Source of the DNA: CAUZIZ01 sp965219005
GTDB lineage: Bacteria > Acidobacteriota > UBA6911 > RPQK01 > JAJDTT01
Assembly: GCA_965219005.1 (NCBI GenBank)
Contig: CBDCMS010000001.1
Coordinates: forward strand, 62,001-126,000
Length of the DNA: 64,000 nucleotides
Reading direction: 5' to 3'
Numbering within the stretch: the first letter of the stretch is position 1; the number at the start of each line of letters is the position of its first letter. A program made the translations under genes and the position numbers. This document shows positions 28,554-37,957 of this stretch, piece after piece. Below the pieces are notes generated by a model. It was not told the origin of the DNA. It was given only the letters and a program-made list of their open reading frames with translations, and did not search any database.

Positions 28554-29012
28554 ATGAGGCTGAGACGTATTCTTTTCAACACGGGCAAGGAAGGGTTCTG
28601 GCGAGACCTCGGGCTATTGATCGCCCGGATCGGTTTCTCGGGGACCCTAATCTGGCGTCACGGAATTCCGAAGATTCCTGACCTTGCGGCCACACCAGTC
28701 CAGTTCCTCGATCCATTGGGACTGGGACCTGGGGTGAGTCTCGCGCTGGCCATTTTCGCGGAGTGCATCTGTGCCTCCGCGCTGGCTTTGGGCATCTTCA
28801 GCCGTCTCGCCAGCGTGGGGCTCGTGACCAACTTCGCGGTGATCGTCTTGGTCCTGCATCAGGCGCAGGTTCCTGGGGGTCAGGGAGAGCTGGCGCTGCT
28901 TTACCTCGTCGCCTTCACGGTGCTTCTACTGGCCGGGCCCGGTCGTTACTCGCTCGATGCGCTGATGAGGAGAACGTCAAGGCCACAGCGAAGTGCTGAA
29001 GAGATTCAATAA
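28554..29012 (+). CDS. DoxX family membrane protein
   Basis: The 152-residue product has four hydrophobic helices and a DoxX arrangement: LGLLIARIGFSGTLIWRHGI in helix 1, SLALAIFAECICASALALGI in helix 2, VGLVTNFAVIVLVLHQAQVP, and ELALLYLVAFTVLLLAGPGR at the end. DoxX proteins sit in the cytoplasmic membrane; the substrate is uncertain. I start at ATG 28554. It is a distant relative of the DoxX gene at 8684. Confidence 0.8.
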   Translation: MRLRRILFNTGKEGFWRDLGLLIARIGFSGTLIWRHGIPKIPDLAATPVQFLDPLGLGPGVSLALAIFAECICASALALGIFSRLASVGLVTNFAVIVLVLHQAQVPGGQGELALLYLVAFTVLLLAGPGRYSLDALMRRTSRPQRSAEEIQ

Positions 29013-29203
29013 GACCGCTAATCCTGTGAGGTCGTCTAACCCCATCAAGGGACGACTAACACCTACTTTTGGAACCGCGATAGAGTAGCCGTATAGGTGG
29101 AGACGCAGTGTCCGCCACCTATGGGAATCCTGGGTGGCGGTCCCACTGGGTGTATCGTCTGGAAGCAAAGCACAGATAGCACAGCTCGGAGTTCCCTCCG
29201 GGA

Positions 29204-29485
29204 TCAAAGGAGATCCACGAGCTTCTTTATTCGGGATTTAACCAACTCACGACCTCGATTCACGTCAAGGTCAATGAGGAGGTCAACCGGGGAAACTTTA
29301 AGGCAGCGAGCCACGACGACTAAGGTCTCCAAAGATGGCTGCTTTTCTCCCCGCTCCAGCCGACCGACGTAGGTGCTGGAGAGATTCGACGACTCCGCCA
29401 ATTGCTCCTGGCTCAGTCTAAGCTGGGTACGGGCCTCGCGGATTCTGAGGCCGATCTTCCGCAGTGTCGGGCCGTCTAACGCCAT
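29204..29485 (-). CDS. XRE family transcriptional regulator
   Basis: The 93-residue protein is essentially one helix-turn-helix domain of the Cro/CI (XRE) type: IREARTQLRLSQEQLAESSN, LSSTYVGRLERGEKQPSLET, then LVVVARCLKVSPVDLL. A short charged tail follows. Start ATG 29485 (a TTG precedes it). Such small regulators often control neighbouring mobile or defence genes; here it is divergent from the zinc-ribbon gene. Confidence 0.85.
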   Translation of the reverse strand: MALDGPTLRKIGLRIREARTQLRLSQEQLAESSNLSSTYVGRLERGEKQPSLETLVVVARCLKVSPVDLLIDLDVNRGRELVKSRIKKLVDLL

Positions 29486-29662
29486 CAAGGCATGGTAAGC
29501 ACCAGCCTATCGGTTTAACCACGCTCTATTGGTGCACTAATAGTTGATTGATCTGCTCTCATGGGATACAAATAGGCACAGAATACCTACCCTCTACTGA
29601 GGGCCGACTGATAGCGATCCGGAAAACCGAGTGCCCCTCACTCCTTCAGAGGGAAGTCTAGC

Positions 29663-30352
29663 GTGAAAAAGTGTCCGTTCTGTGCTGAGGAGATCCGGGA
29701 CGACGCCATCAAGTGTCGCTTCTGCGGCGAGTTCCTGAGGTCGGAGGAACCTTCGCCGACATCGACAACGACGGAGACCACGAAGGCTGCGCAACCGACA
29801 GAGTCTCGAATTCCCGACTCCTGGCGCAATTTTGGCGACAACTACGCAACCCTAAGCCCGGTGGGGAAATGGCGCTCTTGGAATTCTCTCACCGAAACCC
29901 AGAAGGTATTCATCACGAACAATCTTGGGATGAACCCTCCTAAGAAGGTCTTTGACAGAAGGAAGTTGATCTGGCCGATTCTAATCGGATTAGGGATCAT
30001 CTTCGTCGTAACTTACCGATCCTCGAACAGCACCAGTGGCACTGATCCAATCGAATACAAACTAGCGGTACTCAACAAGGGTAGCCATGTTGACAGGAGC
30101 GATCCTACAATCACCGAGTTTAAGAGAATCTTAGATCACCTCGCCCGAGAATGTCCTGAGCCCCGTAATCGTATAGGCGACATGATTCACAAGACGCAAT
30201 CGATCCTCAGGGAGGACAAGGGTATACGGCTGTCCCTTCTAAAGGTGGCGAGAGATCTTCAAGCGGCAGTTCCGCCTGAAACAAACAAAGCAGTTACTTT
30301 CGCAGAAGTAGCGTCGGGTTACGTTGTGCTAGTGGGTCAGGGAAAAGAATAG
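29663..30352 (+). CDS. Zinc-ribbon membrane protein
   Basis: The 229-residue product starts at GTG with an N-terminal zinc ribbon (CPFCAEEIRDDAIKCRFCGE, residues 4-23). A Thr-rich linker and a short conserved-looking segment (WNSLTETQKVFITNNLGM) follow. One transmembrane helix (LIWPILIGLGIIFVV, about 105-120) precedes a soluble C-terminal part of about 100 residues. Such proteins are common and mostly uncharacterised. No neighbouring gene clarifies its role. Confidence 0.6.
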   Translation: MKKCPFCAEEIRDDAIKCRFCGEFLRSEEPSPTSTTTETTKAAQPTESRIPDSWRNFGDNYATLSPVGKWRSWNSLTETQKVFITNNLGMNPPKKVFDRRKLIWPILIGLGIIFVVTYRSSNSTSGTDPIEYKLAVLNKGSHVDRSDPTITEFKRILDHLARECPEPRNRIGDMIHKTQSILREDKGIRLSLLKVARDLQAAVPPETNKAVTFAEVASGYVVLVGQGKE

Positions 30353-30509
30353 GAGCCTTGGACGATGTCGGACCGTGACGGCGTTTCCTCCACCATTGAG
30401 GCGGATTGAACCGAATATGAAACTACTGCACGGTGCAGCTAGATCCCGACGCTCTTAGCTGACCGAGTATCGGATCGTCTATAGGACGTTTTCTTCAAGG
30501 AGGTAGGCG

Positions 30510-31592
30510 ATGGATTTCATCGAAAACATCCAGGGGTTGGCTGCACGGATTGAAAAGCAACTGGGTCACCTCAAGACAGAAGAGGCCACGAAGAACGCCC
30601 TCGTGATGCCCTTTATCAATGCTTTCGGGTACAACGTCTTCGACCCGACGGAGGTCGTCCCGGAATTCAGTGCCGATGTTGGCGTGAAGAAGGGGGAGAA
30701 GGTGGATTACGCCGTCATGAAAGACGGCAAGGTCATCATGCTCTTTGAGTGCAAAGCAAGCAACGTCGTTCTGGGCGATGACCACGCCTCTCAACTCTAT
30801 CGCTATTTCTCGGTCACAGAGGCTCGAATCGGGGTACTCATAAATGGTGTCCTTTACCGATTCTATTCAGACCTGGACGAGCCCAACAAGATGGATAGCA
30901 AACCGTTCTTGGAATTCAACATGTTGGACGTCCAAGAGTCTTTGGTCGGTGAGCTAAAGAAGCTGAATAAGTCCAGTTTCGACCTCGATGAGATCATGAC
31001 CACGGCTGGCGAGCTGAAGTATACCCGTGAGATTAAACGTATCCTGACCCACCAGTTGACGGCTCCTTCCGAGCATTTCGTCCGCTTCTTCGTCTCGGAA
31101 GTCTACGATGGAAGGTTCACGCAATCGGTCCGAGAAGAATTCACTGAATTCACGCGGCGTGCTCTCAACCAGTTTGTCAACGAGCAGATCAACGAGCGTC
31201 TGAAGTCTGCTCTCGCCGGTACGGAGGGACCGGAACGCGAAACCAGTACTCAGGAATCACCTCCGACCGACGAGACGCCCGGAGATACGGAAGGTGAGAA
31301 GAAGATCGTCACCACGGTGGAGGAACTGGAGGCCTATTCGATCGTGAAGGCGATTCTCCGAGAGGTTGTAGATCCAAAGCGAGTAGCCCAAAGAGACCAG
31401 GCCACATACTTTAGCGTGCTGTTAGACGATAACAACCGGAAGCCCCTCTGTCGCCTTTGGTTCAATTCAGGCCAGAAGTACGTTGGTCTCTTCGACGGAG
31501 ACAAAAAGGAAGAGCGGGTCGCAATCGACGGCTTGGATGAGATCTTCGAGCTTGCCGATCGACTGAAGTCGACGGTTGCTTTGTATACCTGA
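30510..31592 (+). CDS. Stand-alone HsdR N-terminal-like nuclease protein
   Basis: The 360-residue product has a PD-(D/E)xK nuclease domain like the N-terminal part of type I restriction HsdR: TKNALVMPFINAFGYNVFDP, then the active-site region VDYAVMKDGKVIMLFECKAS (D, E-x-K, about residues 70-90) and QLYRYFSVTEARIGVLINGV. The C-terminal third (VEELEAYSIVKAILREV onward) is seen in a widespread stand-alone form without helicase. AAGGAGG precedes the start. It may act in phage defence or DNA repair; neither is shown. No methylase or specificity subunit lies nearby. Confidence 0.75.
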   Translation: MDFIENIQGLAARIEKQLGHLKTEEATKNALVMPFINAFGYNVFDPTEVVPEFSADVGVKKGEKVDYAVMKDGKVIMLFECKASNVVLGDDHASQLYRYFSVTEARIGVLINGVLYRFYSDLDEPNKMDSKPFLEFNMLDVQESLVGELKKLNKSSFDLDEIMTTAGELKYTREIKRILTHQLTAPSEHFVRFFVSEVYDGRFTQSVREEFTEFTRRALNQFVNEQINERLKSALAGTEGPERETSTQESPPTDETPGDTEGEKKIVTTVEELEAYSIVKAILREVVDPKRVAQRDQATYFSVLLDDNNRKPLCRLWFNSGQKYVGLFDGDKKEERVAIDGLDEIFELADRLKSTVALYT

Positions 31593-31805
31593 GCTGGCTC
31601 CCTGCTGCCGCCCCTACTTCAGATTCCCTAGCTCCCTCAAACAAACCAACATCTCGTAGTCCAAGCCCACCGAGAGTCCAATCGCGCCTGATACGAGCAG
31701 ACATCAACACGAACCAAGGTTGAACCGCTTAGGTATCCGGTCCTCGATCCGGGGTGCTCGGATAGACCTGGACCGAACCCCTGCCTTCCACTATTCTAGG
31801 AAATT

Positions 31806-33386
31806 ATGGCCGTAAGCCGAGTGCTGTTGTGGGGCCTCCTCATTTCCTTCCTCGGCCTGCTGGCGTTCTCAGTGTACGGGTCATTCCTTCTTCCCCTCGA
31901 TGACGCTTTCATTGTGACTCGATACGCTCATCATCTTCTGAACGAGGGTGTGCTCGCCTGGAATCCTGGTGGCGACCCTAGCTATGGGCTTACGTCTCTC
32001 TTGTTCTTGATTGTTGTTGCTCCAGTCTACGCGCTCAGCCACGACCCGGTGTTGTCGGGTCTGGTGTCCTCCGTTTTTTCGGGCGCAATATTTCTCGCTC
32101 TACTGTTTTGGCTGATCTGGGTCGAAACCCGACAGACCGTTTGTCTTGTCTGGGCGGCTTTCCTTCTTGCCGTGGCTGTCCCGAGCCTGACGGTTCACTT
32201 CAACAGTGGCATGGATACCACCTTCGCGATGGCCGGGCTCACGCTGTGGCTCATCCTCTTTCTGCGATTCCAGCACAACCCCTCATCGAGAATGGCAGCT
32301 TATCTGACCGGTATCTGGGGCGGGCTGATGTTTATGATCCGGCCCGATGCCCTGGTGTTCGTCATAGCCGGACTGATAACGATAGGGCTTACAGATAAAG
32401 AAGCCCGCCGATTGGCTGTTGAGTCCCTCTGCGCTGTTGCAGCGGTCCTTGGGCTCAGTGTCATCGGGGCATGGTGGTATTTCGACTCCCTTCTCCCACT
32501 GCCTTTCTCGGCCAAGAGCCTCGGACTGTACGGAGAGGCATTCGAGGAAGTTTACCGGTTACGCCCGTACAAAGAGTTTTCTAAGTTTTGCTATGACCTC
32601 CGTTACGCCCTGGGCATCTTTGCCCTGGAAGTCATCTTGTATCGTCGAGCGTGGTTGAGTTGGGCGCGACCTGGAGAAAAAGGGTTGATCTTCGGCTTGC
32701 TGGCATTCATAGGCTACCACCTGTTCTTTGTCACGCCCATCATGGGATCTGAAGCTCGATTCTTTTATCCCTGCCTGCCCGTCGTGATCTGGCTCAGTGT
32801 TCGGTCTCTTTCACGCTGCCTCGACCGCCTTCCTCCATCGCTCCGTCTGTCTCTTTGGTGGCGGCTTCTTGCGACCGCGATGATTCTGTACGCAGCGGTT
32901 CCTGCTCTTGAGTCAGTCCTTGAGCGCCAGCGACTGTGGCAGAAACTCAACCTCCGTTCCGTCGTTTCCCCTGTCCATCAGTTTGAAATGTTTGCCGGTT
33001 TCTGGCCAGGTCTTGACGAACTAAGCGCATTGCCTAATGACCTCGTCATCGCTACCACGGAAGTGGGGCTTCCTGGGGCCCTGAACCCCGAGAAGGTAAT
33101 CGTGGACATGGCGGGTCTGAACGAAACCGCAATCGCTCACAGGGGATTCAGTGCTGATTGGCTTTTTGAGAACTATCTCCCGGACTGGATTTATCTTCCG
33201 CACCCGCACTATGTCGAAATGATATCCGAGATCGAGGGGCATCCATTCTTCCAGAATTCCTACGACTATCTGCCCGGAAAAAAGATGGGAACCGAAATGG
33301 GAGTGGCTCTCTTGAAAGCCAGCCCTTACTTTGGGGAGATGAATCGCATTCGGAAGGAAGCTATTGAGCGTTTGCGTCCGGGGTAG
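31806..33386 (+). CDS. Polytopic membrane glycosyltransferase (GT-C type)
   Basis: The 526-residue protein has 10 or more transmembrane helices and a first external loop with LPLDDAFIVTRYAHHLLNEG, the acidic DD motif of GT-C enzymes that use lipid-linked sugars. The following SYGLTSLLFLIVVAPVYAL and MFMIRPDALVFVI fit arabinofuranosyl/mannosyltransferase-like proteins. The C-terminal ~130 residues form a soluble domain (LPNDLVIATTEVGLPGALN, WIYLPHPHYVEM). Likely transfers sugars to cell-surface polymers; donor and acceptor unknown. It stands alone. Confidence 0.75.
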   Translation: MAVSRVLLWGLLISFLGLLAFSVYGSFLLPLDDAFIVTRYAHHLLNEGVLAWNPGGDPSYGLTSLLFLIVVAPVYALSHDPVLSGLVSSVFSGAIFLALLFWLIWVETRQTVCLVWAAFLLAVAVPSLTVHFNSGMDTTFAMAGLTLWLILFLRFQHNPSSRMAAYLTGIWGGLMFMIRPDALVFVIAGLITIGLTDKEARRLAVESLCAVAAVLGLSVIGAWWYFDSLLPLPFSAKSLGLYGEAFEEVYRLRPYKEFSKFCYDLRYALGIFALEVILYRRAWLSWARPGEKGLIFGLLAFIGYHLFFVTPIMGSEARFFYPCLPVVIWLSVRSLSRCLDRLPPSLRLSLWWRLLATAMILYAAVPALESVLERQRLWQKLNLRSVVSPVHQFEMFAGFWPGLDELSALPNDLVIATTEVGLPGALNPEKVIVDMAGLNETAIAHRGFSADWLFENYLPDWIYLPHPHYVEMISEIEGHPFFQNSYDYLPGKKMGTEMGVALLKASPYFGEMNRIRKEAIERLRPG

Positions 33387-33815
33387 CGAAGCCGCACCGG
33401 TGGAGGGGGCACCAAGTAGTGTAACGCTCGGGCAAAGGAGTCAATTCGGAGACTGCTAAGCGCTGAAAGGGGATTCCTTTCTCATGATCTAGCTTCAACA
33501 TCCCGTACCCATCCAAGGTTCCTTCGTCAAACCAGGCAGACCAACCGCTACGATTTCTGAGTTCCGATGGATGAAGAAGCGCACCACCGACGGATAATCT
33601 CGGGTCCTTTTCAGGATGGACCGTCCAAACCGCTTCCGCATGGAATTGAAATCGCTCACATCATCTTCCTGACACTTGGACTGGCATCGATATGACCATC
33701 ATCTATACAAGACCCGCCGATCTGGCACGCTTCGTAGGCCAGTGCAGAATAGCAGCGGTAAACGGTCTGCCATCGGATTTTTTCATCCCACCATTCCTGG
33801 TGAAGGAATTCTTGT
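33387..33815 (-). other. Stretch with a possible decayed minus-strand gene
   Basis: From about 33663 to 33376 a minus-strand frame is open and protein-like (FQFHAEAVWTVHPEKDPRLS, GWSAWFDEGTLDGYGMLKLD) but lacks a convincing start and has no family I recognise. Nothing else was found. Confidence 0.35.
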
Positions 33816-34532
33816 CTACGGGATGGATGAGTTGTTCCCAAGAGGGGCCTGCTCCCGAGCAGACACGTGCTTTTGGAGAGCCGCCCAACTCCTAATGAGA
33901 CCAATGCACTGGGCGACGATGACCACGCGGAACAGCAGCACCAGGACCCCGGATAAGAACCCCTTCCCTGCGAGTGGAGGGTCTACGCCGAAGATCTTCC
34001 AGATTCCAAGGACTGGGATCGAATCTATCAAGTGCCAACCGTAGTAATCGAGAAGTTCCGATGCCAGCTTTTCCGATGGTATCACTCGGCTATAGAGGCT
34101 GCCTGTCGAACGAAACTGATATTCGACTAATTCTGTTTCTCCATGCAGAACGTTGGAGATGGTAGCCATCGAAAGAACCGCTGCACAGACAATTATCCCC
34201 AGAAGAATAGAAAGGGCCACTCCAGGATACTGCTCCAGGAATCCAGTAGCTCCGGCACCGGGGTTTCCAAAAATAGACCGTCTTAGGTTTGGCGAGTTGG
34301 GAGAGATCGCGATCCCCAATAACACTTGAAAAGCAACCAGTAGGACCAAGAGAAATACCGCGACCAGGATTCCAAGAACCCAATGCCCTTTGGTGGCTGA
34401 ATCCAAAACGAGACGGATGAACCACAAGAATCCGCCGCTGACGAAGCAAAAGAGTATGAACCCAAGGATGACTAGACCAATTTTTTCGCCAAGTTCCACC
34501 AATCCTGCTCGGAGTTCGTTCTTTGCACTCAT
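33816..34532 (-). CDS. Membrane protein of unknown function
   Basis: The 238-residue product has four or five hydrophobic segments (IGLVILGFILFCFVSGGFLW, VLGILVAVFLLVLLVAFQVL, VALSILLGIIVCAAVLSMAT, SGVLVLLFRVVIVAQCIGLI). I place the start at ATG 34532, preceded by GGAGGTGGAG. Between helices 3 and 4 is a soluble stretch (YSRVIPSEKLASELLDYYGW). No family recognised and no operon partner. Confidence 0.6.
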   Translation of the reverse strand: MSAKNELRAGLVELGEKIGLVILGFILFCFVSGGFLWFIRLVLDSATKGHWVLGILVAVFLLVLLVAFQVLLGIAISPNSPNLRRSIFGNPGAGATGFLEQYPGVALSILLGIIVCAAVLSMATISNVLHGETELVEYQFRSTGSLYSRVIPSEKLASELLDYYGWHLIDSIPVLGIWKIFGVDPPLAGKGFLSGVLVLLFRVVIVAQCIGLIRSWAALQKHVSAREQAPLGNNSSIP

Positions 34533-34652
34533 GCTCCACCTCCACAATCTGCCAGTTGGGTTCGTTATGCTGTTGAAACAACGACCGTTCCACTGCGAAC
34601 CTGTGATCGCACTTCAGTTCCCATCGAGTCTTAGGAAATCGGGCTCTAGTGC

Positions 34653-34810
34653 CTAAATGTCCACATCATCGTCACTGCTCTCGATCGTGATCCTGAACGA
34701 CAGCGGAAAATGATCGCTGAAGGTAGCCCACCATGCGGCAAAGGTCGACTTATCACCGGGTAGAAACTTCTCTGCAACGTCAGTTGGGATGTGTCGCTTT
34801 GCTGAACAGT
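34653..34810 (-). pseudogene. Possible endonuclease/exonuclease/phosphatase C-terminal fragment
   Basis: The frame ends with FAAWWATFSDHFPLSFRITI and an acidic tail. The SDHFPL-type motif is typical for the last catalytic His of endonuclease/exonuclease/phosphatase proteins. Only about 45 codons are readable, just behind the S74 gene. Weak call. Confidence 0.3.
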
Positions 34811-34818
34811 TCGACTGC

Positions 34819-35454
34819 TTACTCTTCCTCCAGGCTCGCCAAACGCTCTGTGAGAATCCGAATCTGCTGGCTCTGTTTCTGGAGTTCATTCAGTAGCATC
34901 ACGTTCAGCTTCTGATACTCCACCGTCCGGGGTCGACCCGTTTCGTCATTGACTACCAACTCGGGGTAGACCTCCGCGACTTCCTCAGCAATGAGCCCGT
35001 ATTGGAGCCTGGAGTCTCCCTTGTCATAGTCCTTCTTGAAGCGGAAGGTGACCGGTCGCAGGCTCATCAGATCGACGCTCGCATCGTCCATATCCTGGAT
35101 CTCTTGCTTGAACCGTTTCGAGGAGGGAGGAAGGACCTGGACACCAGCGATGAAGGCAATCGTATGGTCTGAGTTGCCAATACGGATCGTGTTGGATTCT
35201 TCGGATTCACCGGAGTTTCCAACGTAGATGTTGTTGTCACCGGTGACGAGACTAGAACCCGCATTATGTCCGATGGCAGTGTTGTCCTTGCCGGTGCTGT
35301 TGAAGAAAAGCGCATTGACCCCACTCGCCGTGTTGTTGATGCCGGTGGTGTTGGAGAAGAGCGCAGCGGCCCCGCTCGCCGTATTGTAGGAACCGGTGGT
35401 GTTGGATACGAGCACAGCGTTCCCACTCGCCGTGTTCCCGATGCCTTCGCTGTT
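34819..35454 (-). pseudogene. Split S74-type tail-like protein, C-terminal part
   Basis: This half carries glycine/asparagine-rich repeats (NTASGAAALFSNTTGINNTA), then IYVGNSGESEESNTIRIGNS and a C-terminal peptidase S74 intramolecular chaperone domain (SSKRFKQEIQDMDDASVDLM, YGLIAEEVAEVYPELVVND, coiled-coil end). Such domains trimerise beta-helical phage tail or surface proteins and then cleave themselves off. The N-terminal half is at 38798-39715 on the other side of IS21 element B. Removing the element and one target repeat restores one 517-codon frame. Confidence 0.85.
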
Positions 35455-35630
35455 GGAGGTGTCGGTCACCATGGTATATCCCCCACCTAGGTGGCTGATT
35501 CACCAAGGTATATCCCCCACCCCGTCACCAGGGTAATTCCCCCGGGGCGTCACCAAGGTATATCCCCCACCTGATCATCTCGGACCTGACAGAGGCGAAG
35601 GCCATCCTGCTTCGAACAGAAGGAGGATGG

Positions 35631-37196
35631 ATGGCCAGAAGGAAGCTGAGCATGAATGAGTATCTAGAGATGGTCTACCAGTGGCACCGAGGACGGAGCG
35701 TGCGGCAGATTCGAGACTCTTTGAGGATGTCCCGCAAGACGATCCACAAGTACCTGCGCCGGCTGGCGGAGGAGGGACTGAGTCGGGAACGGCCTTTACC
35801 CGGGGAGGCACAACTGGCGCAGATGGTCGCCTCGGTGGTGAAGTCGGCCGTCTTTGAGCAGCCCGCGAGGGAACGGATCCGGCCCTACCACCCGCAGATT
35901 GTCGATTGGCTCAATCAGCCGGACATGACTCTTCGACAAGTGCAGCGGCTGCTCGAGGAGAATCACCACGTGGGGGTCAGCTACATGAGCGTCTATCGCT
36001 ATGTACGCACTCACATCCAGCCACTCGAGAGGCCGGTGACCGTGCGCCTGCACCCTCCAGCCGGGGAGCAAGCTCAAGTCGATTTTGGGTATGCCGGACT
36101 GATGCGGGATCCACAAAGCGGCAACTTACGCCGAGCCTGGGCCTTTATCCTGATCCTCAGCCACAGTCGCCATCGCTTCGTGCGCTTTGTGTTTCGGCAG
36201 GACAACCGCACCTGGCTGGACTGTCATATCCGCGCCCTGAAGTTCTTTGGGGGTTGCCCCACCCTGATCGTGCTCGACAATCTGAAAAACGGAGTCCTGC
36301 GGCCGGATCTGTACGATCCGACGCTCAACCCGGCCTACGCCGAGCTCGAGCGGCACTACGGTTTCGTGGCCGACCCGGCCAAGGTGGCCATGGCTCGTCA
36401 CAAAGGAAAGGTCGAACGATGTGTGCCCGTCGTCCGTCAACAGATCTTAGCGGGACGCGAGTTCCGAGACATCGACGAGGCCAACCGAAGAGCGCTGCAC
36501 TGGTGCCTCCAAGAGGTGGGCCTGCGAGAGCACGGCACCACCCATCGCAAACCTTATGAGGTCTTTCTGGCCGAGGAAGCCCCGCAGCTGCTCCCCCTGC
36601 CCGCGCAACCCTATGAGGCTCCCGAATGGAAACAGTGTACCGTGCATTCGGACTGCCATCTGATCCTGGACAAGTGCTACTACTCGATCCCGTATCCGTA
36701 CCGGGGAGAGAAGCTCTGGGTGCGCGCCGACCTGAAGCTGCTGCGGGTCTATCGGGAGCATCAGCTGATCAAGAGCCATGTCCGGGTCTTCGAGCCCGGA
36801 ACTTGGCAGACCGATGAGGCGGACTACCCTCCGGACAAGCGGGTCTATCTAGAGCAGACCCCTGCCTATTGTCGCGCCCAAGCGGAGCAGCTGGGGCCGG
36901 AGGTCGGCCGCTATATGGGACGCATCCTGGCCGATCATGCCATGAGAAACGTGCGCAAGGCCCAGGCGGTGCTGCGCTTAGGCCAACGCTACGGAGCCAC
37001 CGCCTTGGACCAGGCCTGTCACCGAGCTCTGAGCTTTGACAATCTGCGCTTGGCCAGTCTCAAGGAGATTCTGGAAAAAGGGCTGTGGCGAGAACCCACG
37101 ACACCGACCCGACCCACGAGCCCGGCCCCCGCTGCCTGTCGTTTCGCCCGACCCCATGATTACTTCGTCAACTCGCAGACGCAGGAGGTCCAATGA
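35631..37196 (+). CDS. istA: IS21 transposase IstA
   Basis: The 521-residue protein has an N-terminal helix-turn-helix (RSVRQIRDSLRMSRKTIHKY), an rve/DDE core with D in QAQVDFGYAGLMRD (about residue 150), D in LIVLDNLKNGVLRP and E in RHKGKVERCVPVVR, and a C-terminal Mu-type beta-barrel (CHLILDKCYYSIPYPYRGEK). Its stop overlaps the istB start. It differs strongly from the IstA of element A. Confidence 0.95.
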   Translation: MARRKLSMNEYLEMVYQWHRGRSVRQIRDSLRMSRKTIHKYLRRLAEEGLSRERPLPGEAQLAQMVASVVKSAVFEQPARERIRPYHPQIVDWLNQPDMTLRQVQRLLEENHHVGVSYMSVYRYVRTHIQPLERPVTVRLHPPAGEQAQVDFGYAGLMRDPQSGNLRRAWAFILILSHSRHRFVRFVFRQDNRTWLDCHIRALKFFGGCPTLIVLDNLKNGVLRPDLYDPTLNPAYAELERHYGFVADPAKVAMARHKGKVERCVPVVRQQILAGREFRDIDEANRRALHWCLQEVGLREHGTTHRKPYEVFLAEEAPQLLPLPAQPYEAPEWKQCTVHSDCHLILDKCYYSIPYPYRGEKLWVRADLKLLRVYREHQLIKSHVRVFEPGTWQTDEADYPPDKRVYLEQTPAYCRAQAEQLGPEVGRYMGRILADHAMRNVRKAQAVLRLGQRYGATALDQACHRALSFDNLRLASLKEILEKGLWREPTTPTRPTSPAPAACRFARPHDYFVNSQTQEVQ

Positions 37197-37957
37197 GTCA
37201 CTATCAACACCTCGTCGAGCAACTCAAGCAGCTGCGCCTGGGAGGTTTGGTGGACAGCCTGGAGCTGCGGCTGAAAGAGGCAGAGAAACAACAGCTGTCC
37301 TACCTCGACTTTCTGAGTCTGCTGATTCAGGATGAACTCCAACGACGCTCCCAGAGCAAGTTCGCCCGCCGGCTCAAGAAAGCCTGCTTTAGCGACCTCA
37401 AGACGCTCGAAGAGTTCGACTTCAAGTTCAATCCGGCCATTGAGCGCCGCCGCATCTATGATCTGGGGACCTGTCACTTCATCGAGAACAAAGACAACAT
37501 CTGTCTGTGCGGGCCGGTAGGTGTCGGGAAGTCCCACATCGCCCTGGCCTTGGGACACGAGGCGGTCCGCCGCGGCTTTGAGGTCCGCTATATCCAGGCG
37601 CCTCGTTTGTTCCGGACGCTTCAGGCCGCTCACGCCGATCTGTCCCGCGACCGGTTGCTGAAACACTACTGCAGCTACGATTTTTTGATCATTGACGACT
37701 TTGGACTCAAGCCCCTGACCGATCAGCAGGCCGATGATCTGTACGACATCGTCTACGAACGCTATCAAAAAGGGTCACTGATGCTGACCAGCAATCGCAG
37801 TGTCCAGGAATGGATGGCCTTGTTTCCCGATCCCATCCAGGCCAACTCGCTGCTGGATCGGCTCTGCCACAACACCCATCAGCTGGAGTGGGAGGGAGAA
37901 TCCTATCGAAGGCGCAAGCGCCCAGGAAAAACCTCCAAGAACAAGGAGGTGTCCTGA
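37193..37957 (+). CDS. istB: IS21 helper ATPase IstB
   Basis: The 254-residue AAA+ protein has a helical N-terminus, Walker A CGPVGVGKSHIALAL (about residue 105), Walker B FLIIDDFGLKPL and a sensor SLMLTSNRSVQEW. It cooperates with IstA. TGATG overlap couples it to the third gene. Confidence 0.95.
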   Translation: MSHYQHLVEQLKQLRLGGLVDSLELRLKEAEKQQLSYLDFLSLLIQDELQRRSQSKFARRLKKACFSDLKTLEEFDFKFNPAIERRRIYDLGTCHFIENKDNICLCGPVGVGKSHIALALGHEAVRRGFEVRYIQAPRLFRTLQAAHADLSRDRLLKHYCSYDFLIIDDFGLKPLTDQQADDLYDIVYERYQKGSLMLTSNRSVQEWMALFPDPIQANSLLDRLCHNTHQLEWEGESYRRRKRPGKTSKNKEVS

